Shown: positions 34,886-43,932 of the stretch, piece after piece | Position numbering within the stretch: position 1 is the stretch's first letter | How the letters are laid out: every line of letters begins with the position of its first letter | NCBI GenBank assembly: GCA_026129525.1 | Contig: JAHCHW010000005.1 | Span: 186,001-250,000 of the forward strand | Direction of reading: 5' to 3' | Origin: Chitinophagales bacterium | Lineage (GTDB): Bacteria > Bacteroidota > Bacteroidia > Chitinophagales > LD1 | Length of the DNA: 64,000 bases | Notes under the pieces: generated by a model | Databases searched by the model: none | What the model saw: only the letters and a program-made list of their open reading frames with translations | What the model was told of the DNA's origin: nothing | Position numbers and translations under genes: made by a program

Positions 34886-36337
34886 TCAGATTTTGCCTTT
34901 CATCCATTCCTTAAAATTGAAATACCCCGATTCGGGAACTTCCTTTGTTGTTTTCTCCATCAATAATTGTTTCTGCTTTTTATCAATAGTGGAAGGGTGC
35001 TTTTTCAGAAAAGGAATAATGGCATTATACAGTTCATTGCTCTTCTCCTCCTTCATTACCTGCCGTTGAAACGACTGAATCTGATACTCGAGCAAATCGT
35101 AATTCTGTAACTCAAAATGAATAAGCAAGTTGAGAAAGCGCGCGTTGTTGTACTGCTGAAATTTTTTGGGGGCATCCGCATGGTTCAGCAGTTCAACCGA
35201 ATGCGAAAGCGCAGCGCTATACTTTTTTGCGCGAAACGCAGCACGGGTAAGCAAATCAAGAAACACAAATTTGTCATTCAGATTCAGTTCCGCTTTGTGT
35301 TGTTTTAGTTGTCTCCTTAAATCTTGTTCAACAGAAGTAAACTTTGCGTAGTTGAATTCGTAATAGTGGCGCTGCATTTCAATTATCCAGTTGTGAATAA
35401 CCGCCTGCTCCCACAAACGCACCGAAATAGTTTGCTGTGCTATTCGTTTTCGGAACTGCGCTAACCGCACATCAAACTTTTTATACTCGCCCAGTTCAAG
35501 CATCAGCAAAAGCACGTTGTTGGTAAGCAGCACATAATCCTGCAAGCGCAGTTGCATAATTTCCGGATGCGCCTCCAGAATTTCAATTTCCTTTTGCAGG
35601 TGAACAACACACTCCTTCCGTTTATGCGTGTAATAATAAAAGGTGGAATGAATGTGATGAAACTTGAGCAGCGACACTACGCACAATGCCCGCTTCTCGC
35701 TTTTCATTAAATCGCTTTTCATCAGCTTGCCTGCTTCATTCAAACTTGCTTTACTTCCCGACTGCAGGGAATGAGTCAAGTTGTATTCCAGCCGGTCGTA
35801 GTCGTAAGTGTTCTGCATTTTTTGCAACACCATTATCCGTTCATCTAACATTGCATTCATCACTTTTATAGTAGAAGCATCGTACGATTTTCCGAATAGA
35901 AGCATTGCCTGTTCCAATCCCGAAATCTCAATCAGCTCGCGGAACAACTCGCATTGTTCTGCCGTCTTTCTGCATCTTCGCAACAATTTTTCGGCTTGCG
36001 AATGCAGCCCTCTTTCGAACAGAAGCGAAGCGTTTTGCAACTGTTGCCGCAACTCAGCTCTAACTGTTACATCGGCATGATAATTCCGTAGCGATTTCAG
36101 AACTAAGTTGTAGAGATAATTTTTGAGAACAGAAAACTGAGAAGATGATTTGCCTTTCGAAAAAATTTCCGTCAGCAATTTTTCGTTGTATCTTTCCTGT
36201 GCATCTATAGCATCAAATAAACGCAGATAAACATTTTCCTCCCCTAACACATGTAGTTGAGCAAATTTTTTGAAATAGGTTTTCTCCGTTTGCGAAAGCG
36301 ATTTAACGAGTTGAAAAATATCGTCCGATGTGGTCAT
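34886..36337 (-). CDS. Helical-repeat (TPR-like) cytoplasmic protein of unknown function
   Basis: A 483-residue all-helical protein with no signal peptide. The N-terminal ~90 residues (DIFQLVKSLSQTEKTYFKKFAQL, KNYLYNLVLKSLRNYHAD) form a module that recurs at the start of long helical proteins in Bacteroidota. The remainder reads as alpha-solenoid hairpins (AEKLLRRCRKTAEQCELF, LTNNVLLLMLELGEYKKFD). No catalytic residues stand out. It is divergent from the 754-residue envelope protein (133 bp gap). It is probably a scaffold or regulator; no closer assignment is justified. Confidence 0.75.
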   Translation of the reverse strand: MTTSDDIFQLVKSLSQTEKTYFKKFAQLHVLGEENVYLRLFDAIDAQERYNEKLLTEIFSKGKSSSQFSVLKNYLYNLVLKSLRNYHADVTVRAELRQQLQNASLLFERGLHSQAEKLLRRCRKTAEQCELFRELIEISGLEQAMLLFGKSYDASTIKVMNAMLDERIMVLQKMQNTYDYDRLEYNLTHSLQSGSKASLNEAGKLMKSDLMKSEKRALCVVSLLKFHHIHSTFYYYTHKRKECVVHLQKEIEILEAHPEIMQLRLQDYVLLTNNVLLLMLELGEYKKFDVRLAQFRKRIAQQTISVRLWEQAVIHNWIIEMQRHYYEFNYAKFTSVEQDLRRQLKQHKAELNLNDKFVFLDLLTRAAFRAKKYSAALSHSVELLNHADAPKKFQQYNNARFLNLLIHFELQNYDLLEYQIQSFQRQVMKEEKSNELYNAIIPFLKKHPSTIDKKQKQLLMEKTTKEVPESGYFNFKEWMKGKI

Positions 36338-36470
36338 CGCTTACAAAATACAAAATTGTGTTTCAGTGCCTGTTGTTTTGAAGCCCGGGTTTGACTCCTA
36401 AAAATGAGCCAAACTTGATTAAACCCTGCGCGCTTTTCGGCAGACCTTTGTTCTAACAAAAACAAACGCC

Positions 36471-38735
36471 ATGGAAAAGATTGCAAACAAATGGATGACA
36501 ACAGCTGCTGTTGTTCTCATAGCTGCCACTTGTCTTTTTGCTCAGGAACCAACTTGTATAAAGCAGGGAAAAAATTTGCCGGAAAACGATTGTGCACCCT
36601 GCGTACTCGATGCGAAGTACAACATCATTGTTCAGAACCTGCTGGAGGTAAACGAAGTTTACCGCATGGAGGAAGAGTTGAATAAAATGGTGGAAACGAT
36701 GGATGCTGTTTACAAAACATTCGGCAATCTTAAACAAAAGGGGTTTGATGAATTAGACATGAACCTTAAAAAATTGTACGAAGAAGCGAAGAACAATCCG
36801 CAGCGCGCCATGGAGCTGATAAGCTGGATGGAGGGAGAATTGGAAAAAGCCGGATGTAACAAAAAGGGCAAAGCGTTTGACACCCGCAGCGATGGCGTAA
36901 GCACCGGTGGTTTGCAAAGTGTGAGCAATAATGCCACTTCTGCAATAAGAAATCTTACGTTCCCTAACTATCAAGGTCCCGCTGAACCTACTTTTGACTG
37001 TTGCGAAAACCCGCGCTGGCAACCGAACGATATACTCATTACCAATGCACAGTTGCTTCACAACAACTTTATGCAGTTCAAAAAAATGTTTGAGGATTTT
37101 AAACTGATGCACCTAGTGCAAATTCAAGGAGTACAGCAGGCGGTATGGCATTTCCAGAAATACGATGCGGATGCAAAGAAGAAAATGGAACAATTGACCA
37201 ACCAACGCTTTTGCAACGTAATTACCAAAGCGCTTTCGCAATCGGGTGCCATGAGCGCAAAAGATGCCGAGTTTCTGAACAGCCAGATAAAACAGTATTA
37301 CGAAACCAACGATATGCTCAGTTTGTATGGTGCAGTTAAAGCCGGGTTGGGTGAAGATGCCGCACTGCTGGCGCAGTTTCTGGTAGAGAATTACACCGCT
37401 ACCGATTTGTTCGGAAACTTTGGCGACATTATCAAGAACAATCCTGCAAAATTGAAAGCACTGCAAAGTTTGAGCGTACCACTCAAAGGCGCTTCGTGGC
37501 TGAGCAGTTTTATGAATTTGGTATCGCTTGCAGAGGCATCAGTGAACGTGTTCTTTGATACGTTTATGAAACTCGGAGGTAACTCATTTGTCATTAAAAC
37601 ACAAAACGAGTTGTGGTGTGTAGCCGCACAATACTATTACTACGCCATGCAATCGGTATTAACCAATGCCGCAGCGCTTAACAACATGAAAAAGGCAATG
37701 CAGAAAGTTCATTCGTTCTTTCCGAATACGGTTATTCCGTTAGAGGGATTAGATGGACTGACTGCCGAGGAGGCACAGCAAAAAATATCTGCCCTGTTCG
37801 GCTCAAAAGACTTGAAAGCAACTTTAGAAGAAAATCGTTATACGGTTCAGTTGCACAATGGCAAACAAGTTGTTTTTGTATTCGGAAAATTCTTCTGCGG
37901 CAAATACAAATCATACCCCAAAGCGGAAACAACTCCCGACCCGAAGCCGAAGAAAAAAACTTTGCGGACAATTGCTGAAGGTGATATTAACTTCAACAAC
38001 GACTCAACGGTAGTAGTGTTTGACAACTACGATAGCGAAAAGAAAGAGTATCCTCAATGGAGCGGTGGTTTTGTATGCGGCACCGGCTGGAACACCCGTA
38101 ACGGAGCCATGCCTTTTTACAGCGGAATGAACAGTGGAGAATTTGTGCAACAACATCAAACCGAGTTAAATACTAATTACAATGGAACTGCGTTTGCCAA
38201 AGGAGAAGAAATCAGAATTACTACGTTACCGGGTGTTGAAGCAGGCTTGGGTTTTGGCTGTGCGGTGAATCACACATGGGGTGTTCGCGCAGAAATTACT
38301 GCCGGCTGGCAAATGACTACTGCCGAAACTGATGTTCGCGTTGCACGGTTGGTAATTCCCACCAATCCATCGCAGCCTCCAAGCACACAACAATTTACCG
38401 AGGAACTGAAAGCAAAATCTTCTACACGGTTTTTGCGTGTTCAGGTAGGACCAACAGCAACTTTTGGCAACAAAGTACAGGGTTTTGTTGGCGCGGGAGT
38501 AAGCACCGGTTTTATGGCGGTTAGTAAGATTGAATACACCGCAGGCGAAAATACGTTTGAAACAAAAAGTTTGAAGATTGTTCCGAATGCAGGCGGCTAT
38601 GTAAGCACCGGAGTAAAAATTCCGCTGGTAAAAGAATGGTGCTTTTTGGTTAAAGTGGAAGGAAGATTTATGGCAGTACAGAAAAACTTTGTAGCAAGCC
38701 CGGGGTTGAAACTTGGAGTGGATGCGAAGTTTTAA
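36471..38735 (+). CDS. Large exported protein with C-terminal outer-membrane-barrel-like domain
   Basis: A 754-residue protein that I do not recognise. A signal peptide (about 1-25, cut near LFAQEP) is followed by a Cys-containing segment (CIKQGKNLPENDCAPCVLD). A long helical region (about 50-460) follows, with coiled-coil stretches such as YRMEEELNKMVETMDAVYK, and then a charged Lys/Pro-rich linker (about 485-500, TTPDPKPKKKTLR). The last ~230 residues alternate polar and hydrophobic residues, rich in Gly and aromatics, with strands such as GVEAGLGFGCAVNHTWGVRAEIT, and end in VDAKF, as outer-membrane barrels do. The design suggests a periplasmic helical body tethered to an outer-membrane barrel. 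A bidirectional terminator follows. Confidence 0.78.
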   Translation: MEKIANKWMTTAAVVLIAATCLFAQEPTCIKQGKNLPENDCAPCVLDAKYNIIVQNLLEVNEVYRMEEELNKMVETMDAVYKTFGNLKQKGFDELDMNLKKLYEEAKNNPQRAMELISWMEGELEKAGCNKKGKAFDTRSDGVSTGGLQSVSNNATSAIRNLTFPNYQGPAEPTFDCCENPRWQPNDILITNAQLLHNNFMQFKKMFEDFKLMHLVQIQGVQQAVWHFQKYDADAKKKMEQLTNQRFCNVITKALSQSGAMSAKDAEFLNSQIKQYYETNDMLSLYGAVKAGLGEDAALLAQFLVENYTATDLFGNFGDIIKNNPAKLKALQSLSVPLKGASWLSSFMNLVSLAEASVNVFFDTFMKLGGNSFVIKTQNELWCVAAQYYYYAMQSVLTNAAALNNMKKAMQKVHSFFPNTVIPLEGLDGLTAEEAQQKISALFGSKDLKATLEENRYTVQLHNGKQVVFVFGKFFCGKYKSYPKAETTPDPKPKKKTLRTIAEGDINFNNDSTVVVFDNYDSEKKEYPQWSGGFVCGTGWNTRNGAMPFYSGMNSGEFVQQHQTELNTNYNGTAFAKGEEIRITTLPGVEAGLGFGCAVNHTWGVRAEITAGWQMTTAETDVRVARLVIPTNPSQPPSTQQFTEELKAKSSTRFLRVQVGPTATFGNKVQGFVGAGVSTGFMAVSKIEYTAGENTFETKSLKIVPNAGGYVSTGVKIPLVKEWCFLVKVEGRFMAVQKNFVASPGLKLGVDAKF

Positions 38736-38741
38736 GAACTG

Positions 38742-38774
38742 AAACCTCGAAGGTTTTTGAAACCTTCGAGGTTT
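38742..38774. terminator. Bidirectional terminator hairpin
   Basis: AAACCTCGAAGGTTT (38742-38756) pairs perfectly over 15 bp with AAACCTTCGAGGTTT (38760-38774), loop TTG, between the convergent genes ending at 38735 and 38779. This kind of AAACCT(T)CGAGGTTT hairpin recurs between genes in Bacteroidota genomes, from memory. Confidence 0.8.
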
Positions 38775-38778
38775 ATCA

Positions 38779-39681
38779 TTATGAAAGTTGCTTCTTCAAA
38801 AACGCCCCCAGTTTTTTATTCGCTTCTCTTGCTTTGGGCAGTATTCTCCAAAATGCATTAAACACGTGAAACTTCTTATCGTAAATTTCGATGGTTACAT
38901 CCACTCCGCTCACGCGCGCATTGGCAGCAAAACGGACTGAATCGTCCAGCAACATTTCCTCCGCCCCTACCTGAATATAAATGGGCGGAAGTCCGGTAGC
39001 ATCGTGAAAAACAGGTGAAGCATAAGGGGAGCGCGGATCGGCTGAACCGAGGTAGTTGGCAACCCAAAGCGGAAACGCTTCGTGTACCAGCATAGGGTCG
39101 TGCTCCTTTTTGTGGTGATAAGAATCGCCCGAAAGAGTAAGATCTAACCACGGAGAAAGTGCAATAGCGCATTTGGGCAATGGAATTTTATTGTCGCGCA
39201 GGTAATACAAGGTGCCGATGGTAATTCCCCCTCCGGCAGAATCGCCACCGAAAGCAATATTTTTTGCCTCGTAGCCGTTTTGCAGCAACCATTGGTAGGC
39301 AATGTCGGCATCCTCTATTGGTGCAGGATATTTGTATTCGGGTGCCAAGCGATATTCGATGATCAACGCTTTAATACCGGCATACTCTGCAATTTTTGAG
39401 ACTAAAGCACGGTGGGTGTTGATGGAACCGGTAGCATAACCACCTCCATGAAAATAAAGCAGCACTTTGGTTTCATCGCAAGCATTTGGAGCTACCCATT
39501 CGCATTTCATTCCGCCAATAGTAATTTCCGTGTAAGTGAATCCTTTCAAGTGGGTATTAAAGCGGCTCACTGCCTTTTCGAAACCTATTCGTGCTGCGGT
39601 TATATCGCGATAATTTGCCTGCCGCTTAATTCTGCGGAGTAAACGTTTGATAAAAAATAAGCGAAAGCCAAATGTGCTCAT
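38779..39681 (-). CDS. Alpha/beta hydrolase, hormone-sensitive-lipase type esterase
   Basis: A 300-residue esterase of the HSL (family IV) group, hydrolysing short- to medium-chain acyl esters. The oxyanion motif HGGGYATGS lies near residue 79. The nucleophile is S148 in GDSAGGG, the acid is expected in the segment EMLLDDS, and the His is in KFHVFNAF near the C-terminus. A short, very basic N-terminus (KRLLRRIKRQ) precedes the cap domain. There is no clear signal peptide, so it is probably cytoplasmic or membrane-associated. The flavin reductase gene lies 12 bp upstream on the same strand, suggesting a two-gene operon. Confidence 0.9.
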   Translation of the reverse strand: MSTFGFRLFFIKRLLRRIKRQANYRDITAARIGFEKAVSRFNTHLKGFTYTEITIGGMKCEWVAPNACDETKVLLYFHGGGYATGSINTHRALVSKIAEYAGIKALIIEYRLAPEYKYPAPIEDADIAYQWLLQNGYEAKNIAFGGDSAGGGITIGTLYYLRDNKIPLPKCAIALSPWLDLTLSGDSYHHKKEHDPMLVHEAFPLWVANYLGSADPRSPYASPVFHDATGLPPIYIQVGAEEMLLDDSVRFAANARVSGVDVTIEIYDKKFHVFNAFWRILPKAREANKKLGAFLKKQLS

Positions 39682-39693
39682 AAAATAGTCGGG

Positions 39694-40596
39694 TTAAAAT
39701 TCTAACAACATCAACAACTGAAAAGCTAAAGGTAAACTTCCTCTTTCGATTTCAATTTTTGCGCGAAGGTGAAGGGCTTTCTTCAATGCTTGTGTATCAT
39801 TCTTGTGTTCTGCAAAAATCTCCTGCACAAAATCGGCTTTACGCAATTCATCTATCTCTTCTTTTGTAGGAAATGAATGCAGTGAGGCTATTTGCGCCAC
39901 CTCATTAGCTGAAAGATACCTGGACTGTATAATACTTTCGGGTAGTGCATCCCAGCCCACGCCCAACTCATTTGCCATTTTAAAACCGGGAACAGAAATA
40001 ATATTCTCCGCTCCCACTCGCGCCCAAAACTGTTTTCCCATGCGGGCGATGTAGTTCATCTTAGTCGGGTCAATGCTTCCTTCCTCATTCAAAACTTTTT
40101 CGTTGATATGAATCATCTTCACTTCGCACACCACTAAATTTCCGGCACCACCGCCTTGTCCGGTTTCAATTACATCTTTCACTTCGCATTCAAACTGTAC
40201 AAAACATTCGCCCACACGCGGTGGTTTTACCACCACCGAAGCAACGGGAGTTAATCCCGATTTCGAAAATTCGTTTACTCCCTTTTCGTACATGTGCGCT
40301 GCCAAATTCATTTGATACAGCATGTCGTAATGCGGAATGTTCACCACGCACTCTTTCACTTCCTGCACATTGTCGTGTGTATTTTTGGTAGCTCCTGTTC
40401 TGCCACTACGGGCAGGCGAAAAAACTAACACCGGAGGATTAGAGCCAAAGCAGTTGAAAAACGAAAACGGAGCAAGGTTAACCGTTCCATTTTTATCAAT
40501 AGTTGAAACAAATGCAATAGGGCGAGGAGCAACTGCACTGAGCAAATACTCGTGCAGTTTTTGGTGTGTGAGTTCCGAAGGGTTAATGGATAACAT
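39694..40596 (-). CDS. Flavin reductase-like FMN-binding protein
   Basis: A 300-residue split-barrel flavoprotein of the flavin reductase-like family. The N-terminal pattern APRPIAFVSTIDKNGTVNLAPFSFFNCF and the following PPVLVFSP segment are the FMN-binding landmarks. A GQGGGAGNLVVCEV strand follows, and a helical ~100-residue C-terminal extension ends the protein. It probably reduces or binds FMN; the partner oxygenase is not in the window. ATG 40596 (MLSINPSELTH) is chosen over a TTG two codons upstream. It is probably cotranscribed with the esterase 12 bp downstream. Confidence 0.85.
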   Translation of the reverse strand: MLSINPSELTHQKLHEYLLSAVAPRPIAFVSTIDKNGTVNLAPFSFFNCFGSNPPVLVFSPARSGRTGATKNTHDNVQEVKECVVNIPHYDMLYQMNLAAHMYEKGVNEFSKSGLTPVASVVVKPPRVGECFVQFECEVKDVIETGQGGGAGNLVVCEVKMIHINEKVLNEEGSIDPTKMNYIARMGKQFWARVGAENIISVPGFKMANELGVGWDALPESIIQSRYLSANEVAQIASLHSFPTKEEIDELRKADFVQEIFAEHKNDTQALKKALHLRAKIEIERGSLPLAFQLLMLLEF

Positions 40597-40701
40597 GCTC
40601 AATATTATTAAATAGAAATTACAACACTAAGTGGATTATGTTTGCTATCATAGCATAATTCATAAACAAACTTGACTACCATAAACACAAATACTTTTTT
40701 G

Positions 40702-40771
40702 AACCACATAGGCACATAGAGAACATAGTTGCTCACTTTTGTTTCTATTTGTTCTATGTGCCTATGTGGTT
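40702..40771. repeat. REP-like inverted repeat
   Basis: AACCACATAGGCACATAG begins at 40702, and its reverse complement CTATGTGCCTATGTGGTT ends at 40771: an 18-bp perfect stem, extended imperfectly, around a ~24-nt loop. The CTATGT..CTATGTGGTT string is one I know as a common intergenic stem-loop in Bacteroidota genomes. It lies just before the ABC permease and distorts the apparent gene start. Confidence 0.7.
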
Positions 40772-40805
40772 GAAACATTTTTCTTATGGTATAAATAACC
40801 CAAAC

Positions 40806-42020
40806 TTGATTCTCAAACTCACCTGGCGAAATATTTGGCGCAACAAACGCAGAACGCTCATCACCATGGCATCTGTCTTTTTTGCCGTAGTGCTTTCTAC
40901 ACTAATGATGAGCATGAAGGAAGGCGTTTACTCCGGTATGATTGATTCCGTAATCGGCTCTTACATGGGTTTCGGACAAATTCACGCCAAAGGATATTGG
41001 GATGAAAGAACATTAGACTACACCTTTAAGTTAAACGACTCTTTAACGCAAAAAATACATTCCGTACCGGGAATTAAAAAAACGCTGCAGCGGGTAGAAG
41101 GCGTGGCGATGGCAGCTTCTGCCGACCTTACCAAAGTAGCTATAGTGGTGGGCATTGATGCACAAGGTGAAAAGGAAATAAACAAACTGAACGAGCGCGT
41201 TATTGAGGGAGAATATCTGAAAGCCGATGACAAAGCCGTGATGCTGGGCGCGGGCTTAGCGGAGTATTTGAAATTAAAGTTGAACGACACGGTTGTTCTG
41301 CTCGGGCAAGGTTATCAAGGTGCGAGTGCGGCAGGAAAATATCCGGTGAAAGCCATTGTAAAATTCGGCTCGCCCGAATTGAGCAAGCAGTTGATTTTTC
41401 TTCCTATTAAAGAGGCGCAGTGGTTTTACGGCATGGAAGGTTTAATCAACAACCTCATTCTGCATTTCAAAAATTCGCGCAACTCCGGTACAGTCATCAA
41501 AAAACTGCAACAGCAATTAGGCAACGAATACGAAGTAATGCCCTGGCAGGAAACCATGCCCGAACTCGACAACCTGATTAAAACCGACCGCGTGGAAGGA
41601 TACGTGTTCATGTTCATTCTTTACATGGTGGTTTCGTTTGGCATACTCGGCACTATACTGATGATGTTAGCCGAGCGCACCCGCGAATTTGGCGTGTTGG
41701 TATCAGTGGGTATGAAGCGCCTGCAACTCGCACTCATTGTGCAGTTGGAAGTCATTCTGATTTCGGTGATGGGCGCAATCTTTGGCATGTTAGGTGCTTT
41801 TCCGGTGTGCTATTACTTTTTTGTTCGCCCTATTCAGTTGGGCGATGACTTGAAAAAAATGACGGAAGAATACGGCATGGAAGCGGTGCTGCGCGCATCG
41901 GTAGAGCCGTATGTGTTTTGGCAACAAGGCGCGGTTATCTTTTTTATTGCCTGTGTAATTTCCCTCTATCCGTTTTTGAAATTAGTAAGACTAAACGCCA
42001 TAAAAGCCCTGCGAAACTGA
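40806..42020 (+). CDS. ABC transporter permease, FtsX/LolE-type (1)
   Basis: An inner-membrane permease of the MacB/FtsX family, 404 residues from a TTG start at 40806. An N-terminal helix (about 18-40) leads to a large periplasmic MacB-PCD domain (about 45-265), then three TM helices form the FtsX core (about 270-400: YMVVSFGILGTILMMLAERTREFGVLVSVGM). The longer frame from ATG 40749 begins inside a REP-like hairpin, and its first 19 residues have no counterpart in the paralogue at 42020, whose MLLKIAWRNIWRNK aligns exactly with ILKLTWRNIWRNK here. TTG 40806 is therefore preferred. It overlaps the next permease by 1 bp (TGATG). With the ATPase downstream it forms a LolCDE- or MacB-like lipoprotein or substrate exporter. 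Confidence 0.85.
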   Translation: MILKLTWRNIWRNKRRTLITMASVFFAVVLSTLMMSMKEGVYSGMIDSVIGSYMGFGQIHAKGYWDERTLDYTFKLNDSLTQKIHSVPGIKKTLQRVEGVAMAASADLTKVAIVVGIDAQGEKEINKLNERVIEGEYLKADDKAVMLGAGLAEYLKLKLNDTVVLLGQGYQGASAAGKYPVKAIVKFGSPELSKQLIFLPIKEAQWFYGMEGLINNLILHFKNSRNSGTVIKKLQQQLGNEYEVMPWQETMPELDNLIKTDRVEGYVFMFILYMVVSFGILGTILMMLAERTREFGVLVSVGMKRLQLALIVQLEVILISVMGAIFGMLGAFPVCYYFFVRPIQLGDDLKKMTEEYGMEAVLRASVEPYVFWQQGAVIFFIACVISLYPFLKLVRLNAIKALRN

Positions 42021-43228
42021 TGCTGCTGAAAATTGCCTGGAGAAATATTTGGAGAAACAAAGTGCGTAGCTTGGTGGTTATTACCGCGCTGGCGCTTGGA
42101 TTGTGGGCAGGCATTTTTGTTTCGGCATTTGTAAACGGCATGATGAAACAAAAAATTGACACCGTGATTGAATACGAGATGTCGCATTTCCAGTTTCACG
42201 AAAAAGGCTTTCGCGATGAGTTTTCGGTGAATCAGTTTATGAAAAACGGCTACGCTATCCGCGAAGAAGTGTTGAAAGAACCATTGGTAAAAGAAGTAGC
42301 GGCACGAACCGTTGGCTTAATGATGATTGGCTCGGCAAAAACAACAGGCGGCATAAAAGTAACAGGCATTTCGCCCGAAGAAGAAGCCACCGTTACGCAT
42401 CTGAATACACGGGTAAAAGAGGGTGAATATTTTCAAGGCGTTGCGCGCAATCCTATTCTCATCAGCCGCGAGGTGGCTAAAAAATATAAAGTGAGTGTGA
42501 AGTCGAAAGTGGTGCTTACGTTTCAGGATGTGAACGGTGAAATTACAGGCGCGGCATTTCGTGTGTGCGGCATTTACGAAACCGGCAACAAAATGTATGA
42601 TGCCATGAATGTGTTTGTAAGGCGCGAAGACATGCAGCAGTTGCTTGGCATTGGTGATGGCGTGCATGAACTGGCAGTGCTGCTCAAAGAACACGAACCG
42701 GCTGATGCAATGGCAAAAAAGTATCAGCAAAAATTTCCTTCGCTCGAAGTGCTTTCATGGATGGATTTAGCCAGCGGTATGCGTTACATGATTGATGTGA
42801 TGGGCATTTACACCATCATCATTGTAGGCATTGTGTTACTGGCGTTGATGTTCAGCATTATCAATACCATGCTGATGGCGGTGCTGGAGCGTGTGCGCGA
42901 ACTCGGTATGCTGATGGCGGTGGGCATGAACCGTCAGAAAATTTTCGGCATGATAATGCTCGAAACCATTTTTCTCTCGCTCATTGGCGGACCGCTGGGG
43001 CTGTTGCTGGCGTGGGGTTCCATTGCTTACTTCGGGCATGCGGGCATCAACTTAGGCGATGCCGCTTATGGCGATTTGGGTTTTTCCAATCTGATTTTTC
43101 CTGTTCTTAATTCCATTGAATATTTAAAAGTAACCGCGATGGTTTTAGCTATGGCGCTGCTTGCCGCCCTTTATCCGGCACGCAAAGCGCTGCAACTAAA
43201 CCCGCTGGAAGCACTCCGAAAAATATGA
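42020..43228 (+). CDS. ABC transporter permease, FtsX/LolE-type (2)
   Basis: The second permease of the operon, 402 residues. It is paralogous to the preceding gene, with the same WRNIWRNK opening, a periplasmic domain (about 45-265) and an FtsX core with three TM helices (LMAVLERVRELGMLMAVGMN, GGPLGLLLAWGSIAYFG and the C-terminal helix before YPARKALQLNPLEALRK). ATG 42020 is chosen over an earlier in-frame start, because it overlaps the stop of the first permease in the translationally coupled form TGATG. It overlaps the ATPase start by 4 bp (ATGA). Two different permeases imply a heterodimer. Confidence 0.88.
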   Translation: MLLKIAWRNIWRNKVRSLVVITALALGLWAGIFVSAFVNGMMKQKIDTVIEYEMSHFQFHEKGFRDEFSVNQFMKNGYAIREEVLKEPLVKEVAARTVGLMMIGSAKTTGGIKVTGISPEEEATVTHLNTRVKEGEYFQGVARNPILISREVAKKYKVSVKSKVVLTFQDVNGEITGAAFRVCGIYETGNKMYDAMNVFVRREDMQQLLGIGDGVHELAVLLKEHEPADAMAKKYQQKFPSLEVLSWMDLASGMRYMIDVMGIYTIIIVGIVLLALMFSIINTMLMAVLERVRELGMLMAVGMNRQKIFGMIMLETIFLSLIGGPLGLLLAWGSIAYFGHAGINLGDAAYGDLGFSNLIFPVLNSIEYLKVTAMVLAMALLAALYPARKALQLNPLEALRKI

Positions 43229-43932
43229 GCAATATAGTTATTGAAACCAAAGACCTCTGCAAAGTTTACGAAGGTGTAGTGCCCGTAAACGCGGTGGACC
43301 ATGTAAGTCTGATTATTGAAAAAGGCGAATTTACCTCGGTGGTAGGTCCATCGGGTTCGGGTAAAACTACGCTGCTGAATATTGTTGGCGGATTAGACCG
43401 CCCTACTTCGGGCAGTGTAAAAGTGCACGGGCAGGAGTTGAACGGGTTGTCCGAAAATCAACTCATCAATTTTCGTTTAAAACACATCGGTTTTGTTTTT
43501 CAAAGTTTCAATCTCATACCGGTGCTTTCGGCTAAAGAGAATGCCGAGTTTATTATGCTGTTGCAAAATATACCGAAACAGGAACGCAACCAGCGCGTGG
43601 AAACCTTGCTGAACGAAGTGGGGCTTGCCGATAAACTCAACAGCCGCCCTTCCGAACTTTCGGGCGGACAGCAACAACGTGTAGCCGTAGCGCGCGCGCT
43701 TGCCTCTAAACCCGATTTTGTTTTAGCCGATGAACCCACCGCCAACCTCGATGGAAAATCTGCCGCCAACTTGTTGGATATTATGGAGCGCCTGAATCAC
43801 GAAGAAGGCGTAACCTTCATTTTCTCCACCCACGACCAGCGTGTGATTGAACGCGCCCATCGGGTTATTACTTTGGAAGATGGAAAAGTAGTTTCGGATG
43901 TGAAGCACAATCCGCATACACATCAGCGGTAG
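43225..43932 (+). CDS. ABC transporter ATP-binding protein, LolD/MacB type
   Basis: The ATPase partner of the two permeases, 235 residues. Walker A is GPSGSGKTT, the Q-loop is FQSFNLIP, the signature is [15 protein letters not shown], Walker B is [12 protein letters not shown], and the H-loop is FSTHDQ. The type is LolD/MacB-like, with the short C-terminal tail typical of the group. The ATG overlaps the permease stop (ATGA), so it is translationally coupled. Substrate candidates are outer-membrane lipoproteins, antibiotics or toxic peptides; neighbouring genes do not decide. After the stop there is a 410-bp stretch without genes. Confidence 0.93.
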   Translation: MSNIVIETKDLCKVYEGVVPVNAVDHVSLIIEKGEFTSVVGPSGSGKTTLLNIVGGLDRPTSGSVKVHGQELNGLSENQLINFRLKHIGFVFQSFNLIPVLSAKENAEFIMLLQNIPKQERNQRVETLLNEVGLADKLNSRPSELSGGQQQRVAVARALASKPDFVLADEPTANLDGKSAANLLDIMERLNHEEGVTFIFSTHDQRVIERAHRVITLEDGKVVSDVKHNPHTHQR

